A stretch of DNA of 64,000 nucleotides from Neurospora tetrasperma FGSC 2508 (lineage: Eukaryota; Ascomycota; Sordariomycetes; Sordariales; Sordariaceae): positions 8,202,705 through 8,266,704 of the forward strand of contig NW_009799179.1 in NCBI RefSeq assembly GCF_000213175.1, read 5' to 3'. The position numbers and the translations under genes are program-made. This document shows, one piece after another, positions 38,930 to 49,565 of the stretch; within the stretch, counting starts at the first letter, position 1, and every line of letters begins with the position of its first letter. The notes below the pieces were generated by a model. The model ran no database searches. It saw only the letters and a list, made by a program, of their open reading frames with translations, and was not told where the DNA came from.

Positions 38930-39233
38930 TAATTATAATATTTTAAGCCCTTTAGTATTATAATATTAACGTTCTTTATCGCCTTACTAAATTTTTATTT
39001 AAAATCGTTACGCTAACCGACGTTCTCTAGTATTTTATTAAATTTTTGCCCAAAAGTATTACGCCGACCGATATTCCCTAGTATTTTACTTAACTTCTAC
39101 CTAAAAGTACTATACTAACCGACGCTCTTTATCGCTGTATTAAATTCGGCCTAAAAGCGTTACGCTAGCCGACGTTCTCTTACGTTTTACTAAGCTTCTA
39201 TTTAGAAGTACTATACCGACCGACGTTCGCTAT
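38930..39233. repeat. Tandem array, five to six copies of about 51 bp
   Basis: Five complete 50-51 bp units run from 38980 to 39233, with a partial unit before them. Each contains a TACTAAA-like block, AAAAGTA(T/C)TA and CCGACGTTC(T/G)CT. A similar single unit occurs inside the Gypsy-4 LTR (about 30028-30082 and 39340-39395), which suggests the array grew from LTR-type sequence. Confidence 0.8.
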
Positions 39234-39276
39234 CGTTATAGAAGTTCCAAGGACGGAACCTATAAGGGGGGGGTTA

Positions 39277-39678
39277 TATTAGGAAATTAAAAGGTAACCG
39301 CCGGGGAAGGGATACTATAGTACTATAGTACTAATATACTATTTTATTTAACTAAATTTTTACTTAGAAGTATTGCGACGGCTGACGCCCTTTTTCGCTT
39401 AATTAGCCTTCAGCCTAATAATATTAGAGTATTTAATAAGATAGGGTTATAGGAAGGATAATCCGGCGCCGTATTGTAGTAGTACGCTAGTATAGGACTC
39501 TATAACTAATAACTATAATGGAATAGAATTTGTATTAGTATAAAAGAGATTCGAAGGAGCTTCGTTCTTTGTAGTTAGTAGCTATTAATATATTTTTAAA
39601 TTAACCCCTAACTTACCGTCCCCTATGTATAGCTACGACCGTACTCACCTCAGCCTACCTTCCTCCTACGTCCTAACA
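39277..39678 (+). repeat. Gypsy-4 right LTR
   Basis: The 402-bp partner of 29960-30361 starts TATTAGGAAATT (RIP-changed TGTTAGGAGGCC) and ends CGTCCTAACA followed by GGTCG. Confidence 0.9.
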
Positions 39679-39683
39679 GGTCG

Positions 39684-42600
39684 ACTTTACTTATATTTTC
39701 GTTATCCTTAGAGGAATTTTTAATATTAGAGTTAGTAATTATAACTCTATTAGGGATATTCGGTAGGGCGGCTATTATAGTATTAAATTAGGAAGTTTTA
39801 TATTTTTTATATGTTTTCTCTATACGGTTATACTCTAGGTATTTTACTACTCTATATTCTTCCTTTTTATAAATAAAATATTTTCCTTTTACTTAGAATT
39901 AACGGTATTTTTTAGTACTAGGTTTCTTATAGAAGAAAGAGGATCTAGGTAAATAATTTCTTCTTAAATTAAACGTTAATATAATTATAGTCTTTGTACT
40001 TAATTCTTTGTAACGGGACTTTTTGGATAATGTAGTTAAGGATATAGTATTTAATTAGTGGCTTTTATTAATAGATTGAATAATAGTGTAGTAGTCTTCG
40101 AAGCTCTTGCTAATATTTAGATAGATTACTATAGTAAACTCCTTAAATTGTTTGGGTAGTTTACGCTTTAGTATAATCTTCTAGTAGTAAGTTGGGATAT
40201 AGATTTGTCCGGCTAGTCGTACGGATTTAACTTTAAAATCCTAGAAATGCTTATTATCCCTTATAGTTAACTTTTCGAATTTTATATTAGTTTTTTTGAA
40301 AGTATTTTTATTTAAATAGTTCTCCTTTAAATAGTTTAGGAGTTGGTCGATAGTAGTTAAATAGGGGGGGTTATTATTATATTTATAAATAAAAGGAAGG
40401 ATAGCTTTGGTAGCTTTACCTCCTAAACGTCCTACAATAATATTGAATACCGTATATTTAATAGCGAAGTGGTCTATATTAATTTTTAGTATGCTATAGA
40501 TTTAGTAGAGCTATATTTCGAAAAATACTTTATTTCTACTAGTTTTACTATAGAAGAGGGGAATATTAGGAATTTTGGTAGACTTTTTTCCTCGGTCCTT
40601 AAATAAATAGGAGGATTGCTCCGAATTAGGGCGAGGAGATTAATTAATAGGGGTGTAGGGTAGATATTAATTTCGATACTTATTTTCGCCAGTGTACTTA
40701 CGGCGATTATTACTTAAATTACTTAATTATTCCGAATTAGAATCCTCATTGAATAAGTTAGGATTGTCGGGCGTTTGGCTACTATTCCTATTACTATTGC
40801 CTCCTCCGCCCAAAATATTATTAATCTATAATTTAGGGGGTTTCGTAGGGTTCTTAATTCTAGTAGGGACCTTATTGAGTGCCCTACTAATATTACGCTT
40901 AGGGGAAATATAAATATAGTATTTTTAATAAAAATTATTCTAGGTAGATTTAGCGAATTTTTTAGTAAATTTATATTCTTTATCTTTAATCGAAGCGTAT
41001 AAAATAAGGTAATCCTTAATAATTAGATTCTTTTTAAATAACCGGTTATTTTTTTCTAATTTAATAATTTTTTCCTTAATAATTTATAACTTTTATTAAG
41101 TATAGTCGATAAGAAGGTCGGCGGCCTTCTTTTTTTTGCGTAGGGGGATAAATTTGTCTTTTATAGTATTAATATCCTTTTCGAATTTGAGGATTCGTTT
41201 GCAAAGTTCTTAGGATAAATTATTTATAAGGGGTTTACCTGGGGTTTAAAGTTGGGCGGTATTTAACTAAATTATTAAGGTATTAACTTTACCTTTAAGG
41301 TATATAATTTCTATTTAATTTATAATTCGTTAAACGTTTGATCCTTCTATATAAGCTTTAATAAATTTATTATTACGAAGGTTAAAGTTATTTATTATTT
41401 TAATTAAAGATTCGTTGTAGGAGAAGCGATTATATTTAACCTTCTTACGTTCTTTATATAATTCGTCCTCTAATTATTAGTAAATAGTTTCAGAATTAAT
41501 TAAATGTTCTTAGAGGTTAACCCCTTTAGAAGTTATAGTAGTAATATTACGTTCGTCTTTAATATGCACGATAATTGCGTTTTATTCCTTTATTTTTTGG
41601 ATGAAGTAAATAATAAAGGAATGTATTTCACGGACTATAGTATTTATATAATTTATTATTTCAATTAAATTATTAATTAAAGTATAGAAAGTTTATAGGG
41701 ATAGGAAACGGATACGAATCTCGTTCTATATTGCGGCGGGATTTTTATTATAGAGAGTAGTAAATTAAATAGAAGTTATTATTCCTTTCTAGGAATTTAA
41801 AGCTGCGGACTTTTATCTTTCGTTTGTAAATAGTTAGAAATAGATATATTTATAGCTTCGACGGTTCTTATACTAATCCGTTATATAGTTAGTTCGGTTA
41901 ATAATATTTAATAATAAATTGTTAAATAATAGGGTAAATTGTTTATTACCAATTTTTGATATAATATTAGCTAAATAGAGGTTATATATTTATTATAGTA
42001 AAAAGTTAATAAAGTCCTTTATATCCGAATTATATTTATTTTTAAGGATAGTAGGAATTATTTTATTAAATTTATAAATATCGAACAATATCTATTTAAT
42101 AGCTAATAAGCTAGAAGGGATATTATTTTAAAGATTATAGAAAGATTCAATACTAAAGCGAATTTTACAATAGTATAATAGTTACGTTTTATTAAAAGGT
42201 CCTTCTATAAAAGATTTATTCTTAAATAGTAGGGGGCGATTTAATATATTTTACTATATAGTAATATAATTATATAATGCGGATAAATTGCGTATTGTAG
42301 AGGAAGTAGGAGAATTGCAATTTTTTAATTAATTATTAATAGCGGGGGTTATTAGTTATTATATAAAGGGTTTTATAGTAAGTAAATTTAGATACGCTAT
42401 AGTAGGAGAAGGTATTTCGGCCTTTTTAATATTGGTGTTAGTATTAGTATAATTTAGGGTATAATTATTAGTCGTTGGACTGCCCTTGGGCTAGCTTCTT
42501 AAGTTATTATTCGTTATATTAGGGTTCGATACTTTTAACTATAAGAGATATGGGTCTCGCAGTAGGATTTTGTAATATTAGGTTCTTGCTATAGTTATAA

Positions 42601-42756
42601 TTATTAAGCTCTTGCGGTTTGAACGGTCGGTTATAACGACTTTAAGTACTATTGGGTTCTTGTCGCAATTTAGCGATTTTAGATATTAGGGGTTGTTTGA
42701 GTTGGAATATTATAATTACTGTCCCTGGTTGTATAATAGGATTAGCTTTAATATTA
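39684..42756 (-). pseudogene. Gypsy-1 gag relic and 5' leader
   Basis: On the minus strand, between the 5' LTR (42990-42757) and the Gypsy-4 insertion, lies a stop-broken but coding-like region. It includes a proline/asparagine-rich patch near 40800 and an alpha-helical, charged gag-like part at about 40000-40650. The plus-strand open frame at 40692-40913 is a shadow of the low-complexity patch. A conserved leader block (A-C-C-A-G-G-G-A-C-A-G-T near 42715-42730 on the minus strand) also occurs beside the family-A LTR at about 4585-4600. Confidence 0.65.
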
Positions 42757-42990
42757 TATAAGGGCGTATATAGTTACGAGAGTAAGCTAGCTTAAGGAGG
42801 TTATAGTACAATTCAATACAATATTAAAATTAAAGAATAAAAGAAAAGAAGGGTAAGAGCGAGCTAGTTGTACGAGGTTTTGTAGTATACGTGCGCCAAG
42901 CCCTACCAGGGCGTAGTAGGGGCGCGCCGTGAATGCGCGCGACCACGTGACCCTATCCCTTCTAGGCAGTCATGGTTCTGGGCCATGACA
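42757..42990 (-). repeat. Gypsy-1 right LTR (5' LTR of the minus-strand element), outer edge of the RIP block
   Basis: The 234-bp partner of 4903-5136 ends CCATGACA at 42990 and is followed by the GCGAT duplication. RIP-type change is clearly weaker toward its outer end: its last about 110 bp are GC-rich and nearly unmutated compared with the left copy. Confidence 0.9.
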
Positions 42991-43553
42991 GCGATCATCT
43001 ATCTACATAACCCAATCGGCTCGGTGGTTCTTTGACTGACACCTTAGTCCTTGCCTTCCATATAGCTCCTCCACCACTGATTCCTGGAAATGGAAGCTTC
43101 ATCAATCTCTACTTTCCATCCACCTCCATCATTTAATCTATCTCAACATCCTTAATGTCACTCTAGTCTCATCAAGTCTCCGTTGGACCGCTTGCCGTGG
43201 CCATGCATTGAGCTTTTGCCATGGCTGCCCGATGACACGAGAACGGAATTTCTCTCCCGGGATATTACGTGCCATGGAAGTTTGTTATCCAGTTGGAGGA
43301 ATCCGGATGTAGCTTGGAAATTATGCGAAATGGCAAGCAAGTACTGACGAATACCAAACAAAGTGCAGTATCGCCCAATCTATCCTGTCCCGGGCTCTGG
43401 GATGCGTTACATTGTCTTGTAGCGTCGTTGAAAAAAGAAGTAAGAGATATAAAAGGCAGAGACGTCTCACTTCTTCTGGTTGACCTCCAGTCCATCAGTC
43501 ACCACGCTATTGCTTCCAAGCACAGGCAAACATATCCTCAACAGCCAGCCATC
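42991..43553 (+). promoter_or_regulatory. Upstream region of the AA9 gene, with TATA box
   Basis: This unique, GC-balanced DNA starts at the transposon edge. A TATA-like GATATAAAAG at 43446-43455 lies about 100 bp before the ATG at 43554. It argues that the in-frame upstream codons from 43269 are not translated. No carbon-response element is asserted. Confidence 0.6.
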
Positions 43554-44343
43554 ATGCGCTTCGATCTCCTTGCCCTCTCGGCCTTCGCCCCGCTCGTTGC
43601 GGCCCACGGTGCCGTAACCAGCTATATCATTGGGGGCACTACCTACCCAGGTTACGAGGGTTTCTCTCCTGCCAGCTCCCCCAAGACCATCCAGTTCCAA
43701 TGGCCCAACTACGATCCGACGATGACCGTCTCCGACGCCAAGATGCGCTGCAACGGCGGTACCTCCGCCCAGCTGAGCGCCACCGTGCAAGCCGGCTCTA
43801 ACGTCACCGCCGTCTGGAAGCAATGGACGCACGAGCAAGGCCCCGTTCAGGTGTGGTTGTTCAAGTGCCCCGGCGCCTTTGGTTCGTCCTGCAAGGGCGA
43901 CGGAAAGGGCTGGTTCAAGATCGATGAGATGGGCATGTGGGGAGGCAAGCTGAACAGCGCAAACTGGGGAACCGCCTTGATTGTGAAGAACCACCAATGG
44001 AGTAGCGAAATTCCGAGAAACATGGCACCCGGGAATTACCTGATCAGACATGAGCTGTTGGCCCTGCATCAGGCCAATACGCCGCAGTTTTATGCCGAGT
44101 GTGCACAGATTGTGGTCCAGGGCTCAGGCAATGCGGTTCCGCCTAGCGACTATCTGTATTCAATCCCGACCTATGCGCCTCAGAATGACCCCGGCGTGAC
44201 GGTAAGTCAGAGAACTTGTCCATATTAGGTGGTTTCTGGGCATGAAAAAGCTGACGCGAGACTTCAAGATTGATATCTACTCGAGCAAGGCCACAACATA
44301 TACTCCTCCTGGTGGTCGCGTCTGGTCTGGATTCCAGTTTTGA
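43554..44343 (+). CDS. Secreted lytic polysaccharide monooxygenase, family AA9 (former GH61)
   Basis: This copper enzyme is expected to cleave cellulose or related glucans oxidatively outside the cell. Exons are 43554-44201 and 44269-44343; the GTAAGT donor and TTCAAG acceptor join in phase 0 and give 240 residues. A signal peptide (residues 1-17, ending V-A-A) precedes His18, which becomes the N-terminal copper ligand of the histidine brace. His93 in H-E-Q-G-P-V is the second brace histidine. Gln178 and Tyr180 in P-Q-F-Y complete the active site. Cys66/Cys183 and Cys105/Cys113 are probable disulfides, and N-V-T at 83 is a possible glycosylation site. There is no cellulose-binding module or linker. 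Exon 2 supplies the family's C-terminal strand, ending W-S-G-F-Q-F. The start was chosen for the signal peptide and the TATA box at 43446. The gene converges with the RCC1 gene, 186 bp away. Confidence 0.93.
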
Positions 44344-44529
44344 AAAGTTCGGGCATGGCTGCATGGCCCCAGCAGTGACAATCCAAATAATCATGATGAA
44401 GCACAAATGCCTCTCCAGCATCCAAAGGTTTGATATGTAGGGTTTATTATCCAAAAAAATCTATATAGTATATCCAAGTAGCACACCGGGTGCATAATGA
44501 TTAATCCCTCGATGGGCCGGCCACCTGCT

Positions 44530-46271
44530 TTAATCTCCCCCGACTTCAACCTCATCGTCATTGAAATCTAATATTGACCGCCTGAATTCAGCCGGTACTT
44601 CAACATCGTCCACGTTCCCACCGTCTTCGTTTCGGAAACGTCCCTTCGCAAACCCAAACACGCTGTACCTTGCACCCGCCCCAACAAAGAGAGTAATCCT
44701 CCCTTCAACAAATTCTTGAAGCAGGGTCGGGCGGTCGATAACATCAATGTTAGGGTAGCCGGTGGGGCGTGGCACGCCGCACTGATTTTGTGCATTGGAA
44801 CCCCAGACGTAAACCTTCCCGTCCTGATCAACTGCGAGGCTGTGTTGCCTGCCCGTCGCCACCTGGTCCCATCTGCAATTATCATGGAAGTAGTGCCACC
44901 CGGCAAACTGCGGAGCCTGGGTAAAATCATTCCCCGGCGGAATAGCAGGAATCAGCGGCTCATTGTCTTGGTTTACCACGCCCATGGCATTCGGCATCTC
45001 GTGTTCGTTCCCCCACGCTTCTCCCCACCCGTTCCCCCGAATCGCGAGCCCGTATCTCAAGGCCCCGGAAATCGCCTTGATCGCCGACTCTGGCTCGTCG
45101 TCCATGTGCCCGATCCCGCTCAGCCACGGCGCCTCCGTCGGATACAGGACAACCCTCATACGATTCCCGTCTGGCGCATCCGGATGTCCAGGTGTTTCCA
45201 CAAAGGGGGCTTTCGACAGAGGAAGCGTCGTCTGCATGTCGTCATTCTGTCCCCAAACGTAACACAACTGTGTCCCTTTGCGGTTCCCGCGCGTAAGCGG
45301 CTTCGACACCGCAAAGCTAAAGTTGGCACCGCAGGCTACATATCGTATGTTGACCAAGTTGGCCACCACACCGGGCGCAAAGGGGTGGTTCATGTTGCCA
45401 TAGGGATCGTGGCGGTAGCGGGGGTTTCGTAGGCGGCGACCCAAGAAGCGCCGGCCCAGGATATTCATATCCGGGGTACCCCATGAATAGACGAGACCGG
45501 ATTTGGAAAGGGCCAGCACGTGGTTGGAACCGCACGCGATTTGGATAATCTGCGGGTTGTCCGTGGGGAAACGGATCTTCAGGGGCGAAGGTTGGTTGCG
45601 CAATTGGCCTTGTTCGGGCCACTCCATATGGTAGGGGTGGAAGGCGTAGAAGCGGTGCACAGCATCGTTCTCGCCGCCGTACTACTGTTTGTGCGGTGCA
45701 ATGTTGAGGTTAGTTAATGTTGCTGGAGATGATGAAGGAGAAGGGGGAGAAGGGGGGATATGCATACCTCGAAAGCACCCCATCCATAGACCTCACCCGT
45801 TTCGGTCAAGGCAAAGGAAGCATGATCGGTCACGGCCACCTGAGTGAAGACGGTGCCACGTTCGATGGCGATGGGGTTGATATGGCGCGGTGTTTGCAGA
45901 ATGGAATCGATTCTCCGTCCTTCTGGTGAGTTTGGATTGTCGTCCTCGCCCTCGACCCGACTCCAAGGTACCCATCTGCCGTCGCCAAGCTGCCATAGGC
46001 GCGTTGTCCGGCCGAGGGCGCCGTGTGTGTTCGAGCCCCAGGACAGGACCCGGTTATCTGCTGTGAGCGCTAAGCAGTGGTTGTTCCCCACGGCTATAGC
46101 AACGGTTTGGTGATCCTCGCTTAGATAAGGGTTTCGCGCCGGCTTTTGAACGATCGTGCGCTCTCTATAACCGGGACCCATGCACAGTTGACCTTTGTCG
46201 TTGGCCCCCATGATGAAGACGTCCATGGCCTCCCTAGGGGCGCGGTTGATGATCTCTTGTGGTGGAGGCAT
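44530..46271 (-). CDS. RCC1-repeat (regulator of chromosome condensation-like) protein
   Basis: Exons are 46271-45768 and 45681-44530, joined in phase 0, giving 551 residues. The protein is a beta-propeller built from RCC1 repeats. It has several blocks of the type V-x-x-W-G-x-N and G-x-x-H-x-x-A-L, for example G-N-N-H-C-L-A-L, V-L-S-W-G-S-N, G-S-N-H-V-L-A-L and V-Y-V-W-G-S-N. The first repeat starts D-V-F-I-M-G-A-N-D-K-G-Q-L. The C-terminus is acidic. RCC1 itself is a nuclear exchange factor for Ran, but many RCC1-like proteins have other partners. I see no nuclear signal or other domain that decides between them. An in-frame ATG eight codons upstream (46295) could also start it. The acceptor is a tandem CAGTAG; only use of the downstream TAG keeps the frame open. 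No function is claimed beyond the fold. Confidence 0.85.
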
Positions 46272-48532
46272 CTTGGCTGAGTGTGTTTCTTTCACCCAAA
46301 AGTGATCTTTGTAGCTCTAGTGTCGCTGTTCGATGAACACCATGGCGATGGCATCAGGGTCTTTACCCCTACTTATGAAGTAAAGAATTTGATGATGACC
46401 ATGGTCGTCAAGAACCGAGTACAAATCGAACAATGACACCTCAACCGAACATTTCGAAAGAGAGATCTCGAGGCGGCATTGTCCAGCCATTTTTAGTAAC
46501 CGAGTCCATTGTGCTAACCCAGGATTGAAGCCCATCTTTGTCCCGGCTCTTTCCTGAGCCCGCTTTGTGATGAGAATGTCATTGTATAGAATTGTGCGCT
46601 TTGTCCTCCATGATTTGAGCACTAGGCGATATACCAAAAGGCAATTGAACGATTGAGTATGATTTTGGGAAGATTGTCTGGTTGTAGCGCGGATGGTTGA
46701 TGAGTGGCCATGGAGAGTGAGAGTCGAAGAGGTAGTTGGTTGTTATTGATAGAGTCTCCAGATATGGAATCGCTCCAGGGATCATGATCCGTACGGTGAG
46801 CTCCACTTTTTCGCCCGGTTAGGCCACGCCTTGGCGTCAGGTCCCTTGCCTTCTCGGCAACTGAACAGGGACCATTTGACAGCTGTGGGAGGCTCTTGTC
46901 AGGGGTCAATCTCGGAAGGAGCCGAATCGCAGTGTCCATTTGCCATTATCCACAATCAACAACATTGTTGACATTCTCGTCTGGCATTTTAGCATCGCGA
47001 CGTGATCGTTACGATACGCGAAACCATGCTAAAAGATCTGCCATTATTTCCAAGGATGTCTTCCATGGTGCAGTTAACCTCAAGCGTCAGGGCGCTTTGG
47101 CTGGTTTCCGAGTCGGTCACGACATGTCTCAGGGGATAGTATCCTCCACAAAGTCGTTGGTCTACTTGAGCTTTTCATCGCTGATTGCTCATCCGTCTCT
47201 CTCTCTTCTCTTCACAAGCATCATTTCATGGGGTAAAGGTACTCTGTGAGCCGAAACGGGCGGATAGTTGCACATAGCATGGTTTCAAGGTTTCAGAAAG
47301 GCGAAACCACCAGGAAGGGCTGTGGTGTTGTTTGCATTCCAGTGGTTTGCTCGCGTTTCCTACCCACATTGGCTCTCTGAAACCCGTGAGTGCTGAGATG
47401 GGAAATGCTTTTTCCTGCCTTTTGGTCGTGTTGCTTGGGAAATCCATTTGACTGTAAACAGTCAGCATGCAATAGCGTCGACAATAAAGGGTTTAGTTAT
47501 GTTCGTTTTTCTGGTTTTTTTGCCGCATCTTGTTCCATGCCTCTATCCGGCCCTGTCGCGATTCCTCCCTATCCAAGCTGTCCATAGTGGCGTGGGCAAG
47601 ACGAGATCGAACGATGGATTCAAACCTGTGTCATAGATGATCAACCCGTGCACTGTCGAGAACGGGCTGGGAAGGCACAAACGGCTATTGTGTGACGACT
47701 TGGGAGTTACACGCTAACACCATCGGTAGAGGTACTCAGTCAACGTTGCCATTCTTGGTGCACACTACCAATCTTCCCCCTTTTCCATTTGACATTGACC
47801 CTTTACTTACCTCGAATTCATTCGGACGGGATCCATAACTGAGGTGGGTGAAGTGTGCAACTCACCACCAAATTTGTCAGTGTTTGCGACACCCTTTCCT
47901 CCTTTCCTTTCCACCCCACCACCTGCCTCTTGCCGACTATACTTCAGTCGGATGGAAGGGAAAAGCTAACTTACGAACTGACTTCCACTTTATTTCAGCA
48001 GCAGGAAAGGAAGGAACACTTCGCCAAGTGACCAGAAATCTTTCAAACAATCTTTCAGGTACGTTACCAACCCCGACATCTTCGCAAACCTGGGACGTTT
48101 TTGGGCCCGGACCACTCGTTCTGGAAATACCCACGGCCACCGACACCTAGAACCTACGGACGGCCAGACATCTACGGGACGAGGGGCTTGTCAAACCGGT
48201 GGTGCTTCCATATCACACCTCAACCTGTTCCCGTCACAACGTTACTGCGAGCCACCGACGGTTTTTGACTCTGTTGCCGCCTCTATTCTGACCAGCGAGG
48301 TGATTTTGTAGAGACGAAAAGGTAAGAAGACAGCGCTCGTCACCCCCCAGGACCCCGTGTGACTCCTCTTACGACATCTAAGCGGTCTCTTGCAAGCCAC
48401 ATCAGCGGTCCTCACCCAACTCTTACTTTCGCATCTGCTTTTCCACTGGATTCTGCAATCCCTCAGAAGAACTGTAGGTCTGCCAACTGACCAGGGCCCA
48501 GGATTAGGACATTACACCAGAGTATCAGTACC
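46272..48532. other. Intergenic region between two divergent genes (RCC1-like and PAN-like)
   Basis: About 2.3 kb of ordinary-composition DNA. Several short frames exist on both strands but none has a recognisable motif, a consistent intron pattern or a good start. The last few hundred bases before 48533 are pyrimidine-rich (for example CTTTCCTCCTTTCCTTTCC near 47890), typical of a long fungal promoter and 5' leader, and may include a leader intron. Confidence 0.5.
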
Positions 48533-49565
48533 ATGGCATCAGAAGGCCACAACACTGGGCCGAGCGACCAGCCAGCTGTGGAAGTTCGTCCAGAGATGAC
48601 TTCGCAACAGAGCCAGACGTTCAAATCCTACGGCCAGGACTACCAGTTCGCCGAGACCTGGGCGAACCCCCCTCCCGAGTTCGTTGTCAGCACCGGTGTC
48701 GCCAACAACGACCAGAACCCCGGCTTGCTGGAAGAGGCGCATCACAACAGCGGGGGAAATGGAGGAGCCGCCAATCTTGCGAGCATTGGGGGCAGTTTCA
48801 AGACCAAGGAGTCTCAACATACCGCGGATGAGCAGCCCGAGGTCATCTGGGTCCCGCCTAGCGACAAGCCATGGTACAAGAAAATCGCGAAGCTATGGTG
48901 GATGATTGGCGGTATCTCTACCCTGGGCATCATCGCCGTCATCTTGGCCATTCTAGGAGCCCTGGGCATGCTTGACAGCCACCACAACAAGTCTGTTGTC
49001 CTCCATACGAATGATCCATATCCATCAGGAACGTCCAAATCGCTAACATCAACAAGTACGCCTCCTGAGTCCACGGCCTCCGCCACATCCTCGATCGAAC
49101 CCTCGTCATTGTCTACCGGAACTTCGACGTTGCCCGCAGCTTCGCCGACTTCAACCGTGAGTTTAGCTTTACCTTATCACTCCCTCGTCACGAAAGACTC
49201 CCAGCTAACAGGACTGTCTATAGAACCTAGCCAAGCAATGCACCGACACCAGCACCTTCATTGAACACCTCGCCTGGATGGGCACCGAGGTCGGAGGTTA
49301 CGAGGCCACTTACGACGCAGCCAGTTCCGGCCAGGAGTGCTGCAACCGCTGCTTCAACGGTGACCCGGGCTGCGCGGGCTGGATGTACGACGGTGTGAAT
49401 AAGTTCACGCCCTGCACCAAGGTTATGGTCACCAAGGATGAAGGAAACGCAAACAAGCAATGTCCCAAGGGCAAAGCGGCAGCGACCTTCTTCAGCCAGA
49501 ATCCTGACAAAAAAGTTGTCGGTGGTATTGGACCGTGCAGTGGAGAGTCCCAGATTCAGCACTAG
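48533..49565 (+). CDS. Single-pass membrane protein with cysteine-rich PAN/Apple-like ectodomain
   Basis: Exons are 48533-49156 and 49224-49565 (GTGAGT donor, CTATAG acceptor, phase 0), giving 321 residues. The order is: a polar N-terminal part of about 110 residues rich in Gln, Gly and Asn; one strongly hydrophobic segment at about 121-146 preceded by lysines; a Ser/Thr-rich stalk at about 163-208, probably O-glycosylated; and a C-terminal domain with eight cysteines, including E-C-C-N-R-C and D-P-G-C-A-G-W. The spacing C-C-x-x-C...C-x-x-W resembles fungal PAN/Apple domains, which bind carbohydrate or protein. With no N-terminal signal peptide, a type II-like topology with the lysines in the cytosol and the cysteine domain outside is likely. 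Substrate and role are unknown. It converges with the PDH beta gene. Confidence 0.82.

Larger units (their letters stand above)
29960..39678 (+). mobile_element. Gypsy-4: plus-strand Ty3/Gypsy element inserted between gag and protease of Gypsy-1
   Basis: Equal 402-bp LTRs (29960-30361 and 39277-39678) are flanked by GGTCG at 29955-29959 and 39679-39683. Plus-strand pol is recognisable at 32860-33325 and again after the assembly gap from 34069 to about 36000. A poly-G polypurine tract (about 39266-39273) precedes the right LTR. Between pol and the 3' LTR lies a long region with several tandem repeats. RIP is heavy in the interior and lighter in the LTRs. Confidence 0.9.
4903..42990 (-). mobile_element. 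Gypsy-1: Ty3/Gypsy LTR retrotransposon, minus strand, split by four later insertions
   Basis: Equal 234-bp LTRs at 4903-5136 and 42757-42990 are flanked by GCGAT duplications. The 38,088-bp span is inflated by Gypsy-2, Gypsy-3, a solo LTR and Gypsy-4. Subtracting each insertion plus one copy of its 5-bp duplication leaves about 8.3 kb, a normal Gypsy size. The minus-strand remainder reads in order gag (42756-39684), protease (29890-29690), RT, RNase H and integrase start (about 28800-26271), integrase core (18405-18133), and integrase C-terminus (6210-5200). A polypurine tract lies next to the left LTR (5137-5150). Protein segments join in frame-compatible order across the insertions, for example V-L-V-V to V-D-x-F-S-K at the Gypsy-3 site. 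All frames are broken by RIP stops. Confidence 0.9.

Noticed and set aside
40692-40913. 73-codon Leu-rich open frame on the plus strand, looking like a membrane peptide
   Set aside because: It is antisense to the Asn/Pro-rich low-complexity patch of Gypsy-1 gag.
1-42990. Possible CRISPR array or telomere repeat
   Set aside because: The tandem arrays have adjoining units without unique spacers, and no TTAGGG-type array is present.
43269-43553. In-frame N-terminal extension of the AA9 protein (95 codons)
   Set aside because: It would bury the signal peptide, contains a TATA box, and would stop His18 from becoming the N-terminal copper ligand.
44716-45432. Long plus-strand open frame of 238 codons
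   Set aside because: It is a shadow of the RCC1-like gene on the minus strand; the propeller repeats are clearly on the minus strand.
46896-47249. 117-codon open frame on the plus strand upstream of the RCC1-like gene
   Set aside because: It has no domain or intron pattern, and its codon use is unlike the neighbouring genes.
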